Of a DNA stretch of 45,180 nt, positions 24,069-32,376 are shown piece by piece. Location of the stretch: NCBI GenBank assembly GCA_945787735.1, contig CALZIQ010000001.1:39865-85044 (forward strand). Reading direction: 5' to 3'. The translations under genes were made by a program, and so were the position numbers. The notes under the pieces were generated by a model. That model searched no databases and had not been told where the DNA came from. It worked only from the letters and a program-made list of their open reading frames with translations. Within the stretch, counting starts at the first letter, position 1. Every line of letters begins with the position of its first letter. Source of the DNA: an uncultured Chromatiaceae bacterium (GTDB taxonomy: Bacteria; Pseudomonadota; Gammaproteobacteria; Tenderiales; Tenderiaceae).

Positions 24069-25811
24069 ATGTCAAAAGGCCTGTTTATGGCCGCGCTATT
24101 GTTGGCTATTCCGGTGCAAGCCGAGTCAACAGCATTGTCAGATGATCTCTTAAACGAAATCTCTTCCTTGTCTCAGCAAGGGGCGGAAACACTTAGCTTA
24201 TTGTTGTTGGACGAAGCTCAGCCCGATCTCGACCAGGATGCGCAGGTATGGGCCCGCTGGCACCAAAAAAAGATCGAACTGTTTCGCCAAAAAGGTCGCT
24301 GGTCGGAGATCATCCGCGAATACGAAAATTTACCCGCCAATGTGCCGGACGATCATCTCGACTGGGTCTTGGTTGAATTGGTCAGGGCGTACCTTGCTAC
24401 GGGGGCGGGAGAACAGGCGCGTGATTTGCTGTTATCACTGATCTGGGATACTGCGCCGGACGCTAGCCGGTTAGTTGAGTGGCGCCGCCTGGTGGCACTG
24501 AGTTATCTGGTTGATGGTCGCTATGACCAAGCACGCACTGCTGTTTTGCGTTATGAGCAAGATTATGCCAATGCCGATCTCGATGCTGAATGGTTGGGTT
24601 TGAAGGCCAGGGTGTTAATTGAAACTGGTCACGCCAATGAGGCTGCCATCTTAACCGTGGTGAGTGACAAACCTGGTGTCAGAAGTGCTTATGTGCTGGC
24701 CTCACTCAAAGGTCTGTCTCCGTTAAATGCAGATTTGTTGCAAGAGGCACTTGATTGGCTGAATCATCCTCAGCTTGATGTCGTGTTTAAGCAGTCGCTT
24801 TTCGCCGCCTTGTTTGAAAAAATAAAGCAGATTCCTAATTGGTCTGAGCGGATTACTGCGCTGGAAAAGCTGCTTGATGTCGATCAGATCGAGCTTGCCC
24901 ACATGACCGCAGTAGCCGATGCGCTCTGGTATAGCTTGACGGAGTACGGCCGGCAGTTGGCCAATCAGCAGCAGCTCTTGGTTGGCAATTTTGGTCCGTG
25001 GTTCGATCAGGCGAATGCCATGAGTATGACTGATCCTAACCAGGCTGAGGCAATCTACGCCTGGCTGGCCATTCATGCGCAAGGTGCAGACATTAATGCC
25101 AAGGCACATGAGTTGTTGGTGAATCATTTGACACAACAGGGTCGTGGTGGATTATTGCGTTCGCTTTATCTTTCATCTTCCCAGTTTGCCGATATCAAGG
25201 CATTGCCGCTTGCCCTGATGTATCGATTGGTGGACATGGCACTGGCCGAAGGCAATGCTGGGCTTGCCGCAAAGTTGATGAGCCAGCTTGATGCGCCGAA
25301 AGGGGTGGATGTGCTTGAATGGCAGATGCGTCGCGCCCGTGTTCAGATTTTAACCGGGCGGACTGATACGGGTGCCGGGTTGTTGAAAGAGATTGTCTCA
25401 GCTGACAGTCTAACCATGCCTCAAATTGGAAATGCATTGCTTGCTGTGCAAGATCTAAATAACCAGGCAAGGCACGAGGCCGCTTATGACGTGTTGGAAG
25501 ATTTATTAGACAAGGTGCCTGAGAGTGGTTGGCGTTATCAGCTGCTGTTTTGGATGGCTGAAGTGCGCATGGCGCAACAACGTTATAGTGACGCGGCACG
25601 TTTGTATCTACGCTCGGCAAACTTGGCTGCCGAGGATCAAGGTTCAGGCTGGCGCGATACGGCGCGCTTTCGTGCTGCTGTTGCACTTGAGCAGGCCGGT
25701 TTGGTGACAGATGCCGCCGATATCTATCGGCGTTTGCTGCCTACCACAAATCAGGCAACACGCTCGATATATCACAATCAGATCAGACGGCTCACCCCTG
25801 TCACACGCTAA
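24069..25811 (+). CDS. Exported helical-repeat (TPR-like) protein, unknown function
   Basis: 580 residues from the ATG at 24069. This start gives a good signal peptide (MSKGLFMAALLLAIPVQA, cut before ES). In-frame ATGs at 24006 and inside rplS are possible but would put the terminator hairpin inside the coding region; an ATG at 24087 has a better Shine-Dalgarno (AAAAGG) but an odd signal peptide. The rest is alpha-helical, with tetratricopeptide-like repeats (WLGLKARVLIETGHANEAAIL, YQLLFWMAEVRMAQQRYSDAARLYLRSA, FRAAVALEQAGLVTDAADIYRRLLP). A periplasmic scaffold or adaptor role is typical, but nothing points to a partner. Between rplS and ogt. Confidence 0.78.
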   Translation: MSKGLFMAALLLAIPVQAESTALSDDLLNEISSLSQQGAETLSLLLLDEAQPDLDQDAQVWARWHQKKIELFRQKGRWSEIIREYENLPANVPDDHLDWVLVELVRAYLATGAGEQARDLLLSLIWDTAPDASRLVEWRRLVALSYLVDGRYDQARTAVLRYEQDYANADLDAEWLGLKARVLIETGHANEAAILTVVSDKPGVRSAYVLASLKGLSPLNADLLQEALDWLNHPQLDVVFKQSLFAALFEKIKQIPNWSERITALEKLLDVDQIELAHMTAVADALWYSLTEYGRQLANQQQLLVGNFGPWFDQANAMSMTDPNQAEAIYAWLAIHAQGADINAKAHELLVNHLTQQGRGGLLRSLYLSSSQFADIKALPLALMYRLVDMALAEGNAGLAAKLMSQLDAPKGVDVLEWQMRRARVQILTGRTDTGAGLLKEIVSADSLTMPQIGNALLAVQDLNNQARHEAAYDVLEDLLDKVPESGWRYQLLFWMAEVRMAQQRYSDAARLYLRSANLAAEDQGSGWRDTARFRAAVALEQAGLVTDAADIYRRLLPTTNQATRSIYHNQIRRLTPVTR

Positions 25812-25831
25812 ATCAGTCGAGGCCATCTACT

Positions 25832-26332
25832 ATGGTGCCAGAGACAGTTAAAAAACAATATGATGCCGTGATTCCCTCGCCGTTTTTAGATGCGCGATTG
25901 GGGCTTGTTTTTTCTGGGAATGCGCTTGTAGAACTCGATTTTGTTGGTGAAGAGTTTAGATTGCTTGCGCCAACGCATCGTGCGCACAAGAAAGTCATTC
26001 AACAGCTAGAAAAATATTTCAAACATTCAGCCACTCAGCTTGATATGGATATTACCCTTCAAGGAAGCCCGTTTCAGAAGCGTGTATGGCAGGCCCTGTG
26101 TAAGATCCCGGTAGGGAAAACACTCACATACGGGGCGCTGGCCAAACGGCTGGGTACATCGGCGCGCGCCATCGGTAACGCCTGTCGCACAAATAAGATT
26201 CCCATCGTTATCCCTTGCCATCGCATTGTTGCAAAAACCGGCCTTGGTGGATACATGGGGCATCGCAAGGGTAGCGAGTTGGACATCAAACAGTGGCTTT
26301 TGCAACACGAGCATGCACTCGATGACAGTTGA
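25832..26332 (+). CDS. ogt: Methylated-DNA-protein cysteine methyltransferase (Ogt type)
   Basis: 166 residues. The active site is IPCHRIV with acceptor Cys129 and His130; before it stands the DNA-binding helix segment TSARAIGNACRTNKIPIV with the arginine finger, and the GSPFQKRVWQALCKIPVGKTLTYGALA stretch typical of the family. It repairs O6-methylguanine by transferring the methyl group to itself. No AraC/Ada domain, so it is the stand-alone Ogt type. Its end overlaps the xerD start by 11 nt. Confidence 0.95.
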   Translation: MVPETVKKQYDAVIPSPFLDARLGLVFSGNALVELDFVGEEFRLLAPTHRAHKKVIQQLEKYFKHSATQLDMDITLQGSPFQKRVWQALCKIPVGKTLTYGALAKRLGTSARAIGNACRTNKIPIVIPCHRIVAKTGLGGYMGHRKGSELDIKQWLLQHEHALDDS

Positions 26333-27248
26333 GCAATCAAAGCCTGCCACAGTTAGTCCGGAAGACCAGGGCCTGATTGAATTATTTCTCGATAGTTTGT
26401 GGGTAGAGCGTGGTGTGAGTGACCACACTCTCAAGGCCTATGGCAGCGATTTGCAGGGATTGGCACGAACACTTGTACAGAAAGGCAAAACGTTGCGCAC
26501 GGCAGCTCGGGAAGACCTGCTCGATTATTTGGCTAGGCGGGTGCAACAGGGGGCAAAGCCGCGTACCACGGCGCGCTTGTTGTCGAGCCAGCGGCGTTTT
26601 TATCAGTATCTTCTGCGTGAGGGACGTATCCAGCAGGAACCGACGGCGCAGATTGAGGCGCCGAAACTGGGTCGCCCCCTGCCCAAGTCCTTGACCGAAG
26701 AAGATGTTGAGGCGCTGCTCGCCGCGCCTGATTTGGGCGATGCGCTTGGACTGCGCGACAGGGCCATGCTGGAATTGATCTATGCTAGCGGCCTGCGTGT
26801 GTCAGAACTTGTCGGTCTCAAGCTCGGCGAGGTCAGTCTCGCGCAGGGAGTGGTCAGGGTGTTTGGCAAGGGTGGCAAGGAACGCCTAGTGCCAATGGGA
26901 GAAGAGTGTCTCGAGTGGCTGGAACGCTACATGAAAGAAGCACGACTGGAATTACTGTCCGGTCGCATGGCCGATGCTATGTTTGTCACTCGTCGTGGAG
27001 AGGCGATGACGCGACAGGCATTTTGGTATCTGATCAAGCGTTATGCCCAACGGGCCAGCATTAAGAGCAGCTTGTCACCTCATACGCTGCGTCATGCCTT
27101 TGCCACGCATTTGTTGAACCACGGAGCGGATCTAAGAGTGTTGCAGATGTTGTTGGGGCATAGCGACCTATCCACCACTCAAATTTACACACATGTTGCG
27201 CGTGAACGGTTAAAATCACTCCATGCCGAACATCACCCGCGCGGTTAA
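26322..27248 (+). CDS. xerD: Site-specific tyrosine recombinase XerD
   Basis: 308 residues from the ATG at 26322 (MTVEQSKPA...); a longer frame from 26226 runs through ogt and is rejected. The N-terminal core-binding domain (about 15-105) and catalytic domain hold all active residues: Arg159 (SGLRVSEL), Lys183 (GKGGKER), His254 and Arg257 (HTLRHAFATHLL), His280 (LGHSDLSTTQIY) and Tyr289. With XerC it resolves chromosome dimers at dif. The position before dsbC is that of xerD in Pseudomonas-type genomes, favouring XerD over XerC. Confidence 0.95.
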   Translation: MTVEQSKPATVSPEDQGLIELFLDSLWVERGVSDHTLKAYGSDLQGLARTLVQKGKTLRTAAREDLLDYLARRVQQGAKPRTTARLLSSQRRFYQYLLREGRIQQEPTAQIEAPKLGRPLPKSLTEEDVEALLAAPDLGDALGLRDRAMLELIYASGLRVSELVGLKLGEVSLAQGVVRVFGKGGKERLVPMGEECLEWLERYMKEARLELLSGRMADAMFVTRRGEAMTRQAFWYLIKRYAQRASIKSSLSPHTLRHAFATHLLNHGADLRVLQMLLGHSDLSTTQIYTHVARERLKSLHAEHHPRG

Positions 27249-27320
27249 ATCCAAGGCCAGATGGAACCCGAGGCCCGAATCGGGCTCAAATAATCAATTC
27301 GGAATAAGGATTAGAAAATT

Positions 27321-28043
27321 ATGTTACGAGTTTTGATGTTGACGACAGCGTTTATCTTCGCTGCACAAGGCAGCGCGCTTGCAGATGAGGCAACCGATAA
27401 TGTGCGTGCGAGCATGCAGAAACTAGTGCCGGGCATTGCCCCTGACAGTATCGAAGCGAGCGCGCTGAAGGGGATCTATGAAGTCGCCTACGGCGCTGAG
27501 GTGTTTTATGTTTCCGAAGACGGCAAGTATCTGCTCAACGGCAGCCTGGTGGATCTCAGTACCGGCCAGGACCTTACAGAGGGAAAACGTGCCACAGGTC
27601 GTCTGCAGCTGATCAAAGCGATGGATGAGTCCAAAATGCTGATCTATTCCCCCAAACAAGTAAAACACAGTATCACGGTGTTTACTGATATTGACTGCCC
27701 CTATTGCCGCCGCATGCACCAGGAAATGGCTGAGTTAAATGGCTTGGGCATTGAGGTACGCTACATGTTGTTTCCGCGTGCCGGGGTCAACTCTAAGTCT
27801 TACAAAAAGGCGGTTGCCGTCTGGTGTGCTGCAGACCAATTGCAGGCCATGACCGATGCAAAGGCCGGCAAGCATGTGGCGGAAAAAAACTGTGATAACC
27901 CCATCGATGAACACATGGCGCTGGTGGAAAAACTGGGCATAACCGGCACGCCTTATTCCGTGCTAGAGGACGGTCGCTTGATTCCTGGTTATGTACCCGC
28001 TGCTCGTCTTATCACGGCGCTGGAAGGTGGGGCGGGGCTGTAA
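27321..28043 (+). CDS. dsbC: Periplasmic disulfide isomerase DsbC
   Basis: 240 residues. Signal peptide MLRVLMLTTAFIFAAQGSALA. The N-terminal dimerisation domain is followed by the thioredoxin fold with active site Cys126-Pro-Tyr-Cys129 (VFTDIDCPYCRRMH), a second cysteine pair (in VWCAADQL and AEKNCDNP) and the cis-proline segment ITGTPYSVLEDGR. It reshuffles wrong disulfides and is kept reduced by DsbD. It could also act on haem-attachment cysteines of the c-type proteins encoded nearby (inference). In Pseudomonas the next gene is hom; here it is a peroxidase. Confidence 0.95.
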   Translation: MLRVLMLTTAFIFAAQGSALADEATDNVRASMQKLVPGIAPDSIEASALKGIYEVAYGAEVFYVSEDGKYLLNGSLVDLSTGQDLTEGKRATGRLQLIKAMDESKMLIYSPKQVKHSITVFTDIDCPYCRRMHQEMAELNGLGIEVRYMLFPRAGVNSKSYKKAVAVWCAADQLQAMTDAKAGKHVAEKNCDNPIDEHMALVEKLGITGTPYSVLEDGRLIPGYVPAARLITALEGGAGL

Positions 28044-28109
28044 GCCTAGCTCTGCCAAAAGCCCCTCTTAAATTGATGATTCAGATCTCGAGAGAATGCC
28101 TATAACTTA

Positions 28110-28136
28110 TTAAGTTTGTACGGTTTATGCCGTTGA
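28110..28136 (+). promoter_or_regulatory. Sigma-28-like promoter of the peroxidase/GGDEF-EAL operon
   Basis: TTAAGTTT (28110-28117), an 11-nt spacer and GCCGTTGA (28129-28136): -35 7/8 and -10 6/8 against the FliA consensus, again with the GCCG core. The arrangement and the GCCGTT-x-A -10 copy those before the wsp operon. A transcript would start about 32 nt before the ATG at 28176. Confidence 0.6.
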
Positions 28137-28175
28137 ATAGTCCATGTAGGTTTATTGTTAGGGTGATGGATACCA

Positions 28176-29183
28176 ATGGCATTTCATGGATCGAAATTCA
28201 GGCTTCTGTGCAGATTGTTGATTTTAATGCTGCTTTCCGCCAGTTGCTGTGCCAAGGCGGCAGAAACTGCGCCGCAGTTTAAGGATTTTCAAAGCGAAAC
28301 CAGCTTAGTTGTTCCTATTCCCCAAACGATTGAGACCGATCAGGCCAAAGCGCGCTTGGGTAAATTGCTATTTGAAGACAAAAGCATTTCCAAAGGTGGC
28401 AAAAAGGCCTGTGTCGAATGCCACCTCTCCGACAAGGGGGGCACCGATAACGAACGACTGTCAATGGCGATCAGTGATCAGCCACGCTCGACCAATACTC
28501 CCACGATTTTTAATGTAGGTCTGTTGCCAATGTTGGGGTGGGCAGGCGCCGGAACCAATCTCGAAGATGTCACCGAGGCTATCATTAAAAGCAAACATGG
28601 GCTGGCCAGTGAATGGCCGGAGCTGATTGAAAAGCTGAATGCTTATCCCAGCTACAAAACCCAATTCAACGCCATCTATCAAATGCCGATTAAGCCTGCC
28701 CAGGTCAAAGAGGTGATAGCTGAATATTTGCGTTCATTGATTACTCCTAACTCCCGTTTTGACCAATTTCTGCGCGGCAATGACCAGGCAATTAGCCTGG
28801 ATGAACGGCGTGGTTTCGAGCTGTTCAAGAGCTATGGCTGTTCATCTTGTCACCAGGGAGTGAACCTGGGAGGGAATATGAGATCTCCTTTTGGACTGTT
28901 TGGTAACTATATGCAGGATAAAGGTAAGGAAACCAAGGCCGATCTGGGGCTGTTTAACAAGACTAAGCGACCGGATGATCAATACATTTTTAGAGTGCCA
29001 GGCTTGCGCGACATTGCGCTTACTGCACCCTATTTTCATGACGGCTCTGTTGCAACGTTGAAAGAGGCGATCGATGTAATGGGGCGTTACATGCTCGGGC
29101 GTGAAATCCCTGAAAAAGAGACGGCGCTTATCGAAAAATTTCTACGATCCCTGACTGGGGAGCTGAATGGGGAGCCGTTATGA
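28176..29183 (+). CDS. ccp: Di-haem cytochrome c peroxidase (CcpA/MauG family)
   Basis: 335 residues. An N-terminal hydrophobic signal (about 12-28, ending CCAKA) sends it to the periplasm. Two haem motifs: Cys79-Val-Glu-Cys82-His83 (peroxidatic haem) and Cys222-Ser-Ser-Cys225-His226 (electron-transfer haem), with RLGKLLFEDKSISKGG before the first and FRVPGLRDIALTAPYFHDGSVATLKEAIDVMGRYMLG near the end; the Met in AIDVMGRYM fits the sixth ligand of the electron-transfer haem. It reduces H2O2 to water with electrons from small cytochromes. The next gene overlaps its stop (ATGA), so the peroxidase and a c-di-GMP enzyme are made together. Confidence 0.92.
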   Translation: MAFHGSKFRLLCRLLILMLLSASCCAKAAETAPQFKDFQSETSLVVPIPQTIETDQAKARLGKLLFEDKSISKGGKKACVECHLSDKGGTDNERLSMAISDQPRSTNTPTIFNVGLLPMLGWAGAGTNLEDVTEAIIKSKHGLASEWPELIEKLNAYPSYKTQFNAIYQMPIKPAQVKEVIAEYLRSLITPNSRFDQFLRGNDQAISLDERRGFELFKSYGCSSCHQGVNLGGNMRSPFGLFGNYMQDKGKETKADLGLFNKTKRPDDQYIFRVPGLRDIALTAPYFHDGSVATLKEAIDVMGRYMLGREIPEKETALIEKFLRSLTGELNGEPL

Positions 29184-31681
29184 AAAAAGGGCTGTTCTTT
29201 CCGCTTTTTCTAGTTTTTGTTGCGCTCGGGTTTATGTCATTCCTGTATGTCAAACTCAACTCGGTGGACGTCGAACAGCATAACCGCATCACTGAATTGA
29301 TGCGGGTGCTTGATCAGTCTAATGCTGCTTTAAACGAAGATGTTTATAAGGTTTATGCTGGGGTTGGTCGAAATTACGACGGCATATCGCGTTCAGTACT
29401 GATTTTGAACAATGCTTTGGATGAGCTTGAAACGGGGACGGGTCAGCTCTCGTCAGTGGGAGATCCTGCGGTTGTGAGTGCGTTGGAGCACTTGCGTGAA
29501 CAGGCTGTGAAAAAAGTCAGGTTGGTGGAGGAGTTCAAGCTGAGACGTGCAGTTTTAAAAAATTCACTCGACTATTTTCCCGTGATCATAGAGAAAATCC
29601 AGGAGTCCGCTCTCTACGTTGATGATAGAGAGAATGTGCTGTCGCTTATACGGTCAGTGCTGTTTATTGCTATCAATGGCGATCAAAGCTGGCTGAATCA
29701 AGCTAGGCGTGAATATAACTACCTCGAAGGGCGTTATAAGGATGACCTCATGCTCCACCTGCTCGGGCATGCATGGCTGATTATCGAGGGCAGCCAAAAG
29801 GTGCATAAGATATTCGTTGAGGAATCACAAGCGCCGCTTGAGGTAGAAATAACTGCATTGCAGCATGCCTATCATAACTATTACGACAAGATAGTACGTG
29901 ACGTCGACCAGTATCGTTCAACCATGTTCGTTGCGGTTATTTTATTGGCATGTGTAATTATTTATATGTTGAGCATGCTCAGCCGCAATGCGTTCAAGTT
30001 GTTCCGTGAACGTGAGCGGGCTCAGGTGACCTTAGGCTCAATCAGTGATTCGGTTATCATCTTAAATAATGAAGGGATCATCGAATATATTAATCCCGTT
30101 GCTGAACGCATGACTGGCTGGGACGCTGCTCAAGCCAAGGGTGTGCCTCTGGTTCAGGTGGTGCGTTTGTTTGATGTTGACTCGCGAGATGGCGTTGACG
30201 AAAAGATTGTCGAGGCGATCGGTCTGGAAGAGCCAGCTCTGCTGCAAGATCCAATGCTGCTTGAATCACGGCTTGGTGGCGAATTGTCGGTGGAAGTCGT
30301 GATAACCCCCTTGCATGATCAATCCAGCAAAACCGATGGTTCATTGGTGGTGCTTCATGATGTCACTCAGGCTCAGCGCATGGCGCGCAAACTCGAATGG
30401 CAGGCCACTCATGATGCCTTAACGGGCTTGGTCAACCGGCGTGAATTTGAGCAGCGGGTGAATGAGGCCTTAGTTACCGCTCATCAGGACAAAGCCATGC
30501 ATGCCCTGATGTATCTGGATCTGGATCAGTTCAAGGTCGTCAATGACACCTGTGGCCATATAGCCGGGGATGAATTGTTGTGTCAGGTGACCGAGCAGCT
30601 AAAAAATACCTTGCGCGCAGCGGATACCCTAGCAAGACTGGGGGGTGATGAGTTCGGAATATTGCTTCGATATTGTCCACAAGAGAACGCCGGTCTCGTG
30701 GCCGAGAAGCTGCTTCAAACAATCCAGGACTTTTCATTCTACTGGGAAGGCAAATCCTTCAAGATCGGTGTCAGTATCGGTCTTGTGACGGTGACCGAAT
30801 ATACCGAGAGTCTGACCAGCTTGTTAAGTGCGGCCGATGTGGCCTGTTACGCAGCGAAAGACGGCGGCCGCAACCGTGTTCATCTCTATCAGCCGACTGA
30901 CGAGGATATGGCAAGACGTGAGGATGAGATGCACTGGGTGGCCAGAATCAATGATGCCTTGCAACATGATCGCTTTGTGCTGTTCGGGCAATCGATCAAG
31001 CCAATCCAGCAAGAAGGCGACCACGGACTGTATCGGGAGGTATTGATTCGTATGTTGGCCGAAGACGGTTCAACGATTCCTCCTGGTGCCTTCTTGCCCT
31101 CTGCCGAACGTTATAACCTCATCGGCAAGGTGGATCGTTGGGTGATCGAACATGCATTCATGTTTTATGCCGAACATAAGCAAAAAAGTGGTTTGCCCAC
31201 GCAGTTATCCATTAACCTGTCTGGCTCATCGGTGGGTGACAAGGATCTAAATGCGTTTATCGAGCGTAAACTTAAAGAGCACTCAGTTCGTCCACAAGAC
31301 ATCACCTTCGAGATCACCGAAACCGCTGCAATAACCAACATGAACCAGGCCATCAAGATGATTAATGAACTGCGTCCGCTTGGCTGTCGTTTTGCCCTGG
31401 ATGATTTTGGCGCTGGCCTGTCATCGTTGGGTTATCTTAAAAACTTGCCCATCGATTTTATTAAGATTGACGGCAAGTTTGTTGTGGATATCGAAACAGA
31501 TGAAGTGTCCAAAGCGATGGTTGAAATGATCACCCATGTGGGTAGCGTGATGGGGCTTCAAGTGGTGGCCGAGTTTGTCGAAAACGAAAAGATTATCGAG
31601 ATCCTGAGAGAGATTGGCGTAGATTTCGCACAAGGCTATGGTATCGATGTTCCTCATGCTCTGAGTGACTTCAACAATTAG
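29180..31681 (+). CDS. Membrane DAHL-PAS-GGDEF-EAL cyclic di-GMP enzyme
   Basis: 833 residues. TM1 about 5-26, an all-helical periplasmic domain (about 40-245; ALNEDVYKVYAGVGRNYDGISRSV fits the DAHL family), TM2 about 250-268, PAS (280-398), GGDEF domain (about 405-565) with GGDEF at 488-492 and inhibitory RAAD five residues before it, and an EAL domain (580-825). The EAL signature reads EVL (620-622) with the glutamate kept; SINLSG, FEITET, DDFGAG (741-746), IKIDGKF and VAEFVEN retain the expected metal and catalytic residues. Both synthesis and breakdown of c-di-GMP look possible. Translationally coupled to the peroxidase, which suggests peroxide or respiratory state controls it. Confidence 0.93.
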   Translation: MKKGLFFPLFLVFVALGFMSFLYVKLNSVDVEQHNRITELMRVLDQSNAALNEDVYKVYAGVGRNYDGISRSVLILNNALDELETGTGQLSSVGDPAVVSALEHLREQAVKKVRLVEEFKLRRAVLKNSLDYFPVIIEKIQESALYVDDRENVLSLIRSVLFIAINGDQSWLNQARREYNYLEGRYKDDLMLHLLGHAWLIIEGSQKVHKIFVEESQAPLEVEITALQHAYHNYYDKIVRDVDQYRSTMFVAVILLACVIIYMLSMLSRNAFKLFRERERAQVTLGSISDSVIILNNEGIIEYINPVAERMTGWDAAQAKGVPLVQVVRLFDVDSRDGVDEKIVEAIGLEEPALLQDPMLLESRLGGELSVEVVITPLHDQSSKTDGSLVVLHDVTQAQRMARKLEWQATHDALTGLVNRREFEQRVNEALVTAHQDKAMHALMYLDLDQFKVVNDTCGHIAGDELLCQVTEQLKNTLRAADTLARLGGDEFGILLRYCPQENAGLVAEKLLQTIQDFSFYWEGKSFKIGVSIGLVTVTEYTESLTSLLSAADVACYAAKDGGRNRVHLYQPTDEDMARREDEMHWVARINDALQHDRFVLFGQSIKPIQQEGDHGLYREVLIRMLAEDGSTIPPGAFLPSAERYNLIGKVDRWVIEHAFMFYAEHKQKSGLPTQLSINLSGSSVGDKDLNAFIERKLKEHSVRPQDITFEITETAAITNMNQAIKMINELRPLGCRFALDDFGAGLSSLGYLKNLPIDFIKIDGKFVVDIETDEVSKAMVEMITHVGSVMGLQVVAEFVENEKIIEILREIGVDFAQGYGIDVPHALSDFNN

Positions 31682-31792
31682 CTGTTGCTTGACTGCTTGC
31701 ATGGGCAGTATATGCCAGAGGATAAAAGCTCAAATTTCTCACAGTTTGTCCGACCTTAGATAAATCGGAAATCGAACGAAACAGGAGTTGTC

Positions 31793-32254
31793 GTGATAGA
31801 AGAATTGGAGAAGGTCAGTCTGTGTCAGAATTTATCGCCAGACCAACTTGATTCCGTCAGCCAATTTTGCACGCTGCTAAATCTATCTGATGGCGATATG
31901 CTGATCCGCGAATCCGATCAGAATGACACCGATATTTACCTGCTCAGTACTGGTAGCGTTGAAATCGTCTCCAATAGCTCGCGCATTACCAGCGGTGAGG
32001 TCGTTATTTCGAGAGAAGATAAGGATGTATTCGGCGAAATGGGCTGGCTCACCAATGCTCCACGTACAGCCTCAGTTCGCTGTCATGGAAATGTACAGGC
32101 CATACGGGTTGATGGGCAGGCGTTTGCGGACTACCTTAGCAGCAATCCTGATGTTGGTTATCTCGTCATGCAATATGTGGCCGTGAAGCTTGCCTGTCGT
32201 TTGCAGGGGACTGATTCCTTATTGAAGCAAATTTTGTGGAATACCATGTTGTAG
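31793..32254 (+). CDS. Stand-alone cyclic-nucleotide-binding domain protein
   Basis: 153 residues starting at a GTG with AGGAG 7 nt upstream. It is a single CRP-like beta-barrel: a DMLIRESDQNDTDIYLLSTGSVEIV stretch and the phosphate-binding cassette FGEMGWLTNAPRTASV with its arginine. No helix-turn-helix follows, so it is not a transcription factor by itself. It may bind cAMP or another nucleotide, or only serve as a structural module. It lies 111 nt behind the GGDEF-EAL gene and before a terminator, so it may belong to that operon. Confidence 0.85.
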   Translation: MIEELEKVSLCQNLSPDQLDSVSQFCTLLNLSDGDMLIRESDQNDTDIYLLSTGSVEIVSNSSRITSGEVVISREDKDVFGEMGWLTNAPRTASVRCHGNVQAIRVDGQAFADYLSSNPDVGYLVMQYVAVKLACRLQGTDSLLKQILWNTML

Positions 32255-32287
32255 TTATAAGTTCTTGCAGTTGATTTTAGATTCAAG

Positions 32288-32310
32288 CCCGCCCATGTGC
32301 GGGTTTTTTT
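32288..32310 (+). terminator. Rho-independent terminator after the CNBD gene
   Basis: Stem CCCGC (32288-32292) / GCGGG (32299-32303) around CCATGT, followed by seven T. It ends the peroxidase/GGDEF-EAL/CNBD unit. Confidence 0.8.
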
Positions 32311-32376
32311 ATGCCACTATGTTTACTATGGTGTGATCTGAGAATCAACGCGTTGCTAAACTAAGGAGCGAGAGCA

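Noticed and set aside
26226-26321. N-terminal extension of XerD inside ogt
   Set aside because: It reads ogt in another frame; the ATG at 26322 gives a normal XerD length.
28044-28175. FNR/ANR box before the cytochrome c peroxidase gene
   Set aside because: Only one half-site (TTGAT) is found in TTGAT-GATT-CAGAT; the second half does not match ATCAA.
31793-32254. CRP/FNR transcription regulator
   Set aside because: The protein ends after the nucleotide-binding domain at 153 residues; no helix-turn-helix is present.
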